Source: Planctomycetota bacterium
GTDB lineage: Bacteria > Planctomycetota > PUPC01 > DSUN01
Direction: 5' to 3'
Assembly: GCA_016872875.1 (NCBI GenBank)
Contig: VGYW01000205.1
Coordinates: forward strand, 1-14,656
DNA length: 14,656 nt
In this document: one piece after another, positions 1 through 5,995 of the stretch
How positions within the stretch are numbered: the stretch's first letter is position 1
Layout of the letters: each line of letters starts with the position of its first letter
The notes under the pieces: model-generated
Database searches by the model: none
What the model saw: the letters and a program-made list of their open reading frames with translations, nothing else
Told to the model about the DNA's origin: nothing
Translations under genes and position numbers: made by a program

Positions 1-2
1 TC

Positions 3-1316
3 CGCGACTCGTACACCCTCTACCACGGCATCCCCGGCGACACCTACGAGCGGCTCACGGGCGTCATCGAGAAGCTCGACTTCGCCACGGGCATCTGGTG
101 GGTGAAGGGTGCGATGAAGACCAACCTCTCGCCCGGCTCTGAGGCCCACCCCTACGTCGTCGAGCCCGACCCGGGGCGCGGCGACAAGGCGGCCTTCGCC
201 GCACGCATCGCCGCCACCGGCTCCCGCGTGGGCATCTATTACGGCCATGACTACATTGACACGGCGAACGGCGACTGGCCGCCCGAGCTGATCAAGCTCG
301 ACCCCGACGGCCAGCCGCACCGCTACTACAAGTTCCGCGACCGCCAGCTCTACTACAAGGACAACGTCCGCGGCCTCGCCAGCGGCCTGCTAAAGAGCCA
401 CTACGAGAAAATCCTGGCGACCTGCAAGATGGCACCAGGCGACCCCATCATGCTCGACACCTTCACCGCCTACGCGCGGCCCGGCTACCACCCCGACTTC
501 CCCGCCACGCCGCAACTCGAGACCGAGGCGAAGCACGAGGTCGCCCGCTGGCTCAAGCACGACAAGAAGCTCTCCGTCGCCGGCGAGGGGATCAACGAGG
601 GCGCGCAGGACGTGGTGGACTTCGGGGCGATACTCACGGGCCTCGATGACCTGGTGAAGGCCAAGGTCTGGCAGGACGATTCGTGGGTGCCCCTCACCTC
701 GGTCGTGTTCCACGGCCGCACGTATCTCGGTGTGAGCTGGTACGAGTTCCGCCACCCGAATCCCAACTGGGCGATGGCATTGGCGCTCAGCGCCCACCTG
801 TGGCAGTGGTCCACCGGCCACTACCCCGAGGGCATGTACGAGTTCGCCGCCCGCACATTCTTCAACCAGAACCTCGCCTGGTCGCGCAACGCCGACGCCG
901 CGATCGTGGACGTTGACCGGGACGGCACGGCCCTCAAGATTCGCTACGACAACGGCAACATCCTTTGGGCTGACCCCGAGAAGAACACCTGGAGGCTGGA
1001 GGAGAAGGGTGTGCTATACGATGGCTTCACGCCCTTCAACAACCGCGGCGTGATGGCCATCCTCAAGCAGGGCGACTTCGACATCACGCTGCCCGTCACT
1101 GAGACGCTCGAGATCATCCCCTCGCAGCCGCAGGGCAGCAAGCTTGACGTGAAGATCGAGAGGGCCGAAGGTGGCAAGGTCCGCGTGCGCGGCAACTTCA
1201 GCAAGGTGCCCTGGAAGCTGCGCTGGCTGCACAAGAACGACGCGGGCGCCGAGGTGGTGGACCTCCGCGACGTGGCGCCCGTGCTCATGCTGCGCAAAAT
1301 GAAGAATGGCCGATAG
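3..1316 (+). CDS. TIM-barrel glycoside-hydrolase-like protein, C-terminal part (5' end outside window)
   Basis: The frame is open from the left edge, so the GTG at 102 is an internal codon and the real start lies upstream; 437 residues are visible. Sequence before 102 (RDSYTLYHGIPGDTYERL) already reads like folded protein. The visible part looks like the second half of a (beta/alpha)8 barrel followed by a C-terminal beta-sandwich. A strand ending in IMLDTF and, 43 residues later, VAGEGINEG offer an Asp nucleophile and Glu acid/base pair, as in retaining alpha-glycosidases of the GH101/GH129 type. Aromatic-rich loops (YYKFRDRQLYY, SWYEFRHPNPNW) would suit sugar binding. Family membership is an inference from motif layout, not a search result; an uncharacterised barrel family is the alternative. 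It ends with TAG, convergent to the minus-strand operon and 47 bp from its last stop codon, so it is a separate transcription unit. Confidence 0.75.
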   Translation, partial: RDSYTLYHGIPGDTYERLTGVIEKLDFATGIWWVKGAMKTNLSPGSEAHPYVVEPDPGRGDKAAFAARIAATGSRVGIYYGHDYIDTANGDWPPELIKLDPDGQPHRYYKFRDRQLYYKDNVRGLASGLLKSHYEKILATCKMAPGDPIMLDTFTAYARPGYHPDFPATPQLETEAKHEVARWLKHDKKLSVAGEGINEGAQDVVDFGAILTGLDDLVKAKVWQDDSWVPLTSVVFHGRTYLGVSWYEFRHPNPNWAMALALSAHLWQWSTGHYPEGMYEFAARTFFNQNLAWSRNADAAIVDVDRDGTALKIRYDNGNILWADPEKNTWRLEEKGVLYDGFTPFNNRGVMAILKQGDFDITLPVTETLEIIPSQPQGSKLDVKIERAEGGKVRVRGNFSKVPWKLRWLHKNDAGAEVVDLRDVAPVLMLRKMKNGR

Positions 1317-1317
1317 G

Positions 1318-1361
1318 GCCTGCACGGCAGGCAGGACCCCGGCCCGGCTCTCTCGGCCAGG
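1318..1361. terminator. Hairpins between convergent genes, possible bidirectional terminator
   Basis: Directly after the stop of the plus-strand gene lies a perfect 6-bp hairpin GCCTGC-ACG-GCAGGC (1318-1332). It is followed by a bulged stem CCGGCC/GGCCaGG around a 10-nt loop (1339-1361). The position between two convergent stop codons (1316 and 1364) fits a shared terminator. There is no T-run on either side, so it is not a canonical intrinsic terminator. Confidence 0.3.
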
Positions 1362-1363
1362 TT

Positions 1364-2848
1364 CTATCGAGCCGCGTCACGCTTGTGTTCGTAGGCACCC
1401 AGATCGCAGGCGGCTCCATGAGGACGGGCCACCCCGCTGAAGTCGGTGCCGATCTCCTTCAGCGGCGTGCCAGCATCAATGGCCGGGCTGCCCGGGCGCA
1501 GGCGAGCGTCGGCCGGCCCCGCCAGGCGCGGGTCGGCGAAGAGGGAATGCGCTTCCCCCGAGGCCCCTTGGTAGGCGTGGAACTCCCCGTACGCCACGCC
1601 GTCGCGCTCCCAGCGCCCCGCCCCGCCGGCGTTGTGGTAGAGGTTGTAGTCCAGCGTCTGTGGCAGCGCGCCCGCAGGCCAAGCGATGAATGGCCTCGTG
1701 GCATCCTGGAAGACGTTGTTGAGGACGCGGTTTCCAGCCTTGCCCTTGTAGAACTCGATCCCGTAGGCGCTGCCCACAAAGGTGTTGTGAGCGACGAGGT
1801 TGTCGGGGGAGTTCAGGCTGATCCCGCCCCGCTTCCCCTCGCCGTAGAAGACGTTGTTGAATATGCGGTTCCCGCCCTTGCCCCACGCGATGATGTCCAC
1901 GTAGTAGCTCCCGCCCGGCCGCGGCGTACGGATGGTCATGGGCCGGGGCTTGCGGAACACGTTGCCCGAGAACTCGCAGCCGCCCCCCGCAGGAGGGTCT
2001 CCTTGGTGGTACTGGTGAATCCCCGCCCCCGCGATCTCCTCGAACACGTTGCCGCGAATGATGGTCCCCGGCTGCGAGCCGTAGATGCCGTGCTGGAACT
2101 TGTTCGAGCCGATCTTCTGGAACAGGTTGCCCTCGATGATGCAGTCCTTCGCCACCGGCTGGACGCCTTGGCTGGCGATGGAGCGGATGGTGCAGTTTCG
2201 GATGGTGATGTGATGCGTCGCCTTGCCCTGGTCTTTGATGCCGTTGAAGCCGAACTCCACCGTCAGGCCGTCGAAAACGGTGTAGTGGCAGTCGTACAAG
2301 CTGACCACGTGGCCCGGGGCTGCCCGCATCACCGAATCCTTCGGGTGCGACCCGTCTTCCAGCCACACGTAGAGGGTTTTATCCGAGACGTAGAAGGAGT
2401 TCGGGATCATGTCGTCCACCGAGAATATCTTTGCCCGGTCTCCAGGGCCATGCAGTGGAAGATCGCCCCGGAACACGGCGAGGGGGGACTGGCTGAGCTG
2501 CGTGGAGTAGACCTTTCCCTTCACGAGCGTCCAGGCGTCGGGGGCGAGGACCGAGGCGGCGGTGATGCGCACCTCGCCGTCGCCGTAGGCGCGGTAGGTG
2601 ATGGGTTGGTCGGCGGTTCCTGCGCGGCTCACCCGCCAGGTCGGCCCCACGAAGTACCCGCCCGCCTTGATCCGCACCGTGTCGGCCGGCTGGACGGCGC
2701 TCGCCGCCTTCTGGAGCGACTTCCACGGCTGCGCCTCGGTCCCTGCGGCCGAATCGTCCCCCTTCGCCGCCACGCAGTAGGTGGCTGCCAGGGCCGCCTG
2801 GTCTGCCGCCAGGGCCAAGAGCACGACTGCAATTCGGGTTGCTCTCAT
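1364..2848 (-). CDS. Secreted right-handed parallel beta-helix protein (full length)
   Basis: This 494-residue protein starts with a signal peptide (MRATRIAVVLLALA, cleavage near residue 21-22). It continues with the N-terminal signature of DUF1565/pectate-lyase-like beta-helix proteins (YCVAAKGDDSAAGTEAQPWKSL). From about residue 180 to 420 there are repeated short turns with N/G/V-rich rungs (HITIRNCTI, CIIEGNLFQ, TIIRGNVFE, RIFNNVFY, LVAHNTFV), typical of parallel beta-helix coils. The C-terminus has the usual closing motif (LRPGSPAIDAG, then DLGAYE), so the protein is complete. Relatives include polysaccharide lyases and epimerases, but I see no diagnostic catalytic site, so binding or cleavage of an extracellular polysaccharide is inference. 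It is the last operon gene: its ATG overlaps the preceding TGA (ATGA) and its ribosome binding site sits inside the previous gene, so translational coupling is likely. Confidence 0.88.
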   Translation of the reverse strand: MRATRIAVVLLALAADQAALAATYCVAAKGDDSAAGTEAQPWKSLQKAASAVQPADTVRIKAGGYFVGPTWRVSRAGTADQPITYRAYGDGEVRITAASVLAPDAWTLVKGKVYSTQLSQSPLAVFRGDLPLHGPGDRAKIFSVDDMIPNSFYVSDKTLYVWLEDGSHPKDSVMRAAPGHVVSLYDCHYTVFDGLTVEFGFNGIKDQGKATHHITIRNCTIRSIASQGVQPVAKDCIIEGNLFQKIGSNKFQHGIYGSQPGTIIRGNVFEEIAGAGIHQYHQGDPPAGGGCEFSGNVFRKPRPMTIRTPRPGGSYYVDIIAWGKGGNRIFNNVFYGEGKRGGISLNSPDNLVAHNTFVGSAYGIEFYKGKAGNRVLNNVFQDATRPFIAWPAGALPQTLDYNLYHNAGGAGRWERDGVAYGEFHAYQGASGEAHSLFADPRLAGPADARLRPGSPAIDAGTPLKEIGTDFSGVARPHGAACDLGAYEHKRDAAR

Positions 2849-4224
2849 TTCTTCTCCTTGCGCGCGGCGGCGAGGAGCACGGCGTCGCCGGGGAATGGGG
2901 CGGCAAGCTCGCGCGGCGCGCCGCCCTGGATGGCTGGCCCCTTCTCGGTCTTGCCCGTTTTAGGGTCGAGCCATTCGACGGCCAGCTCGCCCTTCGCCGC
3001 CGAGAGGTCCACAGCCACCTTCCCGCCCGCCGGGACATAGACGAGGTATTCGACGCCCGGATTGGCGAGGCAGTAGCCGGTCGAGGCCAGCTTGTCCTGG
3101 GGCGTCATGGCGGCGAGGTTCAGCCGCTCTGCGTAGCGGCGGGTGTGGCCCATCGCGGCCCGGCCCGCGACCCAGCCTGGCGAGTCGGAGAGGTTCTCCA
3201 TCAGCAAGGCGCTGTGTCCCCGTGTGAACGCCTTCCACACCCAGGCGCGGGTGAAGTCAGCGTCGTTGATGAACATCTTCCAGCCGATGTGGTCGGTGTC
3301 GAGGAGGTCCACCTTTCGGCCGTCCGCGGCGGGCGGCGCCGATGCCCACGGGTCCTTCGCCTGGTCGAACTTCGTTGTGGAGAGCGATGTCCAGTCGGCG
3401 GGGCTTCTCAGGCAGTCCTCGCTCATGTCGCCCACGGATGTCATCCCCACCGGGTGCTGCCTGGGCAGCTTTGCCTCTACGCTCTTGACGAACCGGACCA
3501 TCTCGTACTGCCAGTCGCGCGTGTGGCGCAGGCCCTCGTTGCAGATTTCGTAGAGCACGTTGTCGAGGTCGTTGACGGTCTCGATGACCTTGCGGACATA
3601 GGCCTTCTGGACTTCGAGTGCCTGGGGCACCTTGAGCGTGTGAATCTCGATGCCCCACTCGTCGCCGTTCGGGTCGCCGTGGATGCCATTGACATTGCTG
3701 TCCTTGTGGAAGGGGTGTTCCGCAAGCGGGAAGTCGGCGCGCTTCGACATGAACACCCAATCCTCGAAGAGCATGACCGACACGTAGATGCCGCGCTCGC
3801 CCGCGGCGGCCACGCGGGAGCGCAGCCGCGCGAAGTAGGCGTCGTTGAACTTCGCCAGGTCGAACTTCGGCTTGCCGTCGCGCGCGTTGCCAGGGCCGGT
3901 CCGCGGCCACGGCTGCGGCTCATGGGTCGCCAGCTCCCAGCGCCACAGCCGGATGAAGTTGTGGTGGTTGGCTTGAAGGAGGTCCAGATAGGCTTGGTAG
4001 TCGAACGGCTGCTTCACGACGGTGTACTTCGGCAGCACGCCGTCCTGGAGGCTCTGCCAGGTGTGCGAGCCGGTCAGGTACACCGCCTTGCCGCTGGGGT
4101 CCGCGAAGTAGCGGGGGTTCTTCGGGTGAACCCTCAGTGGGCCGGCCGCAGGCGCCGCGCCGAGCGCAACCGATGCCACACACGCCAAGGCCGACACCGC
4201 GAGTAGCAATCCCGTGCAGCTCAT
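2845..4224 (-). CDS. Secreted glycosidase-like TIM-barrel protein (GH140/DUF4038-like)
   Basis: The ATG at 4224 is chosen because GGAGGT lies 5 nt upstream and a signal peptide follows (MSCTGLLLAVSALACVASVALG). The longer open frame to 4449 lacks both. The 459-residue protein opens with a segment typical of DUF4038/apiosidase-like and collagen-binding-associated glycosidases (HPKNPRYFADPSGKAVYLTG, about residues 31-50). A barrel follows with NHHNFIRLWRWE and GIYVSVMLFEDW. YEICNEG places an Asn-Glu pair at 229-230, the usual acid/base position of clan GH-A enzymes. E343 in ALLMENL is a possible nucleophile, 113 residues later, but I am unsure of it. The last ~90 residues form a beta-sandwich (GVEYLVYVPAGGKVAVDLS, then VEWLDPKTG). 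It probably removes a sugar from extracellular glycan; the substrate is unknown. Its ATG overlaps the stop of a small upstream ORF (TGATG). Confidence 0.85.
   Translation of the reverse strand: MSCTGLLLAVSALACVASVALGAAPAAGPLRVHPKNPRYFADPSGKAVYLTGSHTWQSLQDGVLPKYTVVKQPFDYQAYLDLLQANHHNFIRLWRWELATHEPQPWPRTGPGNARDGKPKFDLAKFNDAYFARLRSRVAAAGERGIYVSVMLFEDWVFMSKRADFPLAEHPFHKDSNVNGIHGDPNGDEWGIEIHTLKVPQALEVQKAYVRKVIETVNDLDNVLYEICNEGLRHTRDWQYEMVRFVKSVEAKLPRQHPVGMTSVGDMSEDCLRSPADWTSLSTTKFDQAKDPWASAPPAADGRKVDLLDTDHIGWKMFINDADFTRAWVWKAFTRGHSALLMENLSDSPGWVAGRAAMGHTRRYAERLNLAAMTPQDKLASTGYCLANPGVEYLVYVPAGGKVAVDLSAAKGELAVEWLDPKTGKTEKGPAIQGGAPRELAAPFPGDAVLLAAARKEKK
2851..2859 (-). promoter_or_regulatory. Shine-Dalgarno site of the beta-helix gene, inside the upstream gene
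   Basis: On the minus strand AAGGAGAAG lies 2 nt before the ATG at 2848, with the GGAG core 5 nt away. The same bases encode the Lys-Glu-Lys near the end of the preceding glycosidase-like protein, whose TGA overlaps this ATG. It fixes the start codon and supports coupling of the two genes. Confidence 0.7.
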
Positions 4225-4424
4225 CACCCACCTCCAGTCAGGGTCACGATGGCGTCCGTCCCGCTGAGGGCCGGCGCGCGATCGATCGGCCCTGCGAACC
4301 CACCGAGGGGCGTCTCGCGGCCCGTGCTCCGCACTTGCAGCGCTACGGGCCGGCGCAGATTCTGCTGTCCTCCAGGCGTCACGACAGCCGCAACGTGGTA
4401 CAGCTTCCGGGTGCTCAGGCGCAT
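4224..4424 (-). CDS. Possible small ORF (66 aa), or relic C-terminal extension of the CehA-like gene
   Basis: An ATG 21 bp after the stop of the CehA-like gene, with GGGAG about 10 nt upstream, opens 66 codons. They end in a TGA sharing one base with the ATG of the glycosidase gene (TGATG). The frame is the same as that of the CehA-like gene: only the TGA at 4448-4446 separates them, and the whole 4226-4445 stretch is open. My hand count gives about 74% GC at codon position 1, 60% at 2 and 79% at 3, a coding-like pattern. The peptide has no signal sequence and no family I recognise (it contains KLYHVAAVVTPGGQ and TDAIVTLTGGG, beta-strand-like). It may be a real coupled small gene, a C-terminal domain cut off by a stop mutation, or chance in GC-rich DNA. 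Confidence 0.35.
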   Translation of the reverse strand: MRLSTRKLYHVAAVVTPGGQQNLRRPVALQVRSTGRETPLGGFAGPIDRAPALSGTDAIVTLTGGG

Positions 4425-4445
4425 CCGCCACGGCTCCCGAATCCC

Positions 4446-5981
4446 TCAAGGCGCGACGGAGCCGGCGTAGACCGCGCGGGCGCGGCGATAGGTCGCCAGG
4501 ACGGGTTCGAACGGCTTTGGGTCCTTGGCGGCTGCCTGTTTCCTCTCAGTGGCTGCGATCAGTTCGTCGAGCCAGGCAGTGTAGGACCGTGCCGCCTCGG
4601 GGTCACGCGGCTTCTGCCCGCCCACAGTGACGTAGAAGGGGCTTGTGTGGGCGAAGCGAATGACCGCACCTCGCACGGGCTCGAAGGCCCGCACGGCAGT
4701 CCACGTGCTGCGGTCGAGGCTCAGCGCGTGGCGGGCCGCAATGCGGCGCGGCTCGCCGGCCGCGGGCCTGAACGTCGCCACCACCTCCCCGCCGACGACC
4801 ACTTCGGCCCTCTCCAGCGGGTCGCGGTCCAAGACCTCGATGTCCACGGTGCCCTCGAACTTGGCGCCCTGGGCCGCCTCGAATCGCGCGCCCGCCAGCT
4901 TGCCGTTCACCTTCGCAAAGAGCATTGGGCCGTTCGTGACGAAGTTGCGCCCCTGGCGCAAGCCCTCGAACCAGGCGCCGTAGGCGAAGCGGTCGAGCTG
5001 CACGTAGACGCGGTTGTAGCCGAGCGGGTTGGCGAGCACGCCCGAGGCAGAGCCGGCCGACGCGGGGATCTGGTAGCCCAGGTTCAGGTAGCGGTAGTAG
5101 AGGTCGAGCACGTTCAGCGCGAAGCCAAGCGGGCCGGCAGGATAGCGGGCGCGGTCGCGGGGCCGCCCCCACGCCTCGCCCTCAAGCAGCCCCGCGCGGT
5201 TGAAATGGTTGCACACGATGCCGAGGGTGTCCACCCGCCCCAGGGCCACGTGCACGGGGGCCTCCCACCAGAAGGGCTTCTCGACCTCGATGAACGCCTT
5301 CTGCTCGATGGCCCGCTCGTGGTAGGCGAAGCCGCTGGGGCAGTCGCGGGTCACGCCTTCGATGAGGATTGGCTCGGCGAGGTTGAAGAGAAGGACGGCG
5401 CCGCCGGCCCGCTCGTCCTCCTGGGCGAGGGTGTGGAAGCAGCGCGGCTTGGGCGACGCCGCGCCCTCGTCGGCGACCTCCACCAGGTAGGGCGGCCTGA
5501 CTGTGGCGTGGCTCTGATTCCAGTGGGTGAGGTCGGGCGCGAGGTTGAGGTCGTCCGCGCGAAGGAGCAAGGGCATGTCGGCCACGGGGCGGTGGACGTG
5601 GAGGTCGCCGCTGTACCAGCCCCGCTCATTCATGTCGATCCAGCGGGCGAGCTTGACGGGGGGTCGCACGGTCTGCCCCTCAGCGACCGCCAGCTCGGTC
5701 GTGAACGGCACGTATTCGGGGCCGCGCTCGACGCGGAGCGACACCTTGCCCGCCGGGACGTCCACCGCAAACTGCCCTGGGCAGCAGAAGTGCGGGTCGC
5801 GCTCGAAGCGCGGCAGGCCTGGGGCGTAGACCGGCCTGCCCTCCGCAGCCAGGTGGACGCGGCAGGGGAGGCGGCCACCCCCTTCCTCTGTGACAGCCAC
5901 CTCTAGGCGTCCCTGCGCCGCCTGCGCGCACAGGGCCGTCAGCACCAGCAACAACCCCGCGAAACAAGTCCAGTGTACCAC
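4446..5981 (-). CDS. Secreted CehA/McbA-like PHP-type metallohydrolase homologue, altered metal motif
   Basis: The GTG at 5981 is the best start: GGAGGT lies 6 nt upstream and a signal peptide follows (MVHWTCFAGLLLVLTALCAQA). The open frame to 6278 merely overlaps the previous gene. The 511-residue protein has an N-terminal beta-sandwich (about 25-115, carboxypeptidase-regulatory-like), then WYSGDLHVH with H128 and H130, the hallmark first metal motif of CehA/McbA and PHP proteins. IVCNHFN (H259) may be another ligand. The later motif usually read as GSD-x-H is here GSASG (310-314), without Asp and His, followed by NPLGYNRVYVQL and a C-terminal sandwich with FVTNGPMLFAKVNGK. CehA and McbA hydrolyse carbamate esters, but many homologues are uncharacterised. 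Given the altered motif, catalysis is uncertain. It starts 14 bp after the upstream stop. Confidence 0.82.
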   Translation of the reverse strand: MVHWTCFAGLLLVLTALCAQAAQGRLEVAVTEEGGGRLPCRVHLAAEGRPVYAPGLPRFERDPHFCCPGQFAVDVPAGKVSLRVERGPEYVPFTTELAVAEGQTVRPPVKLARWIDMNERGWYSGDLHVHRPVADMPLLLRADDLNLAPDLTHWNQSHATVRPPYLVEVADEGAASPKPRCFHTLAQEDERAGGAVLLFNLAEPILIEGVTRDCPSGFAYHERAIEQKAFIEVEKPFWWEAPVHVALGRVDTLGIVCNHFNRAGLLEGEAWGRPRDRARYPAGPLGFALNVLDLYYRYLNLGYQIPASAGSASGVLANPLGYNRVYVQLDRFAYGAWFEGLRQGRNFVTNGPMLFAKVNGKLAGARFEAAQGAKFEGTVDIEVLDRDPLERAEVVVGGEVVATFRPAAGEPRRIAARHALSLDRSTWTAVRAFEPVRGAVIRFAHTSPFYVTVGGQKPRDPEAARSYTAWLDELIAATERKQAAAKDPKPFEPVLATYRRARAVYAGSVAP

Positions 5982-5995
5982 CTGTGGACCTCCAA

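Noticed and set aside
1385..3040. Long plus-strand ORF (551 codons) opposite the beta-helix gene
   Set aside because: It encodes Arg/Val/Ala-rich sequence with no domain or signal. It mirrors the GC-rich codons of the real minus-strand genes and crosses the boundary between two of them.
4137..5906. Plus-strand ORF of 589 codons opposite the CehA-like gene
   Set aside because: Antisense shadow: the sense strand has a signal peptide, Shine-Dalgarno site and recognisable motifs; this frame has none.
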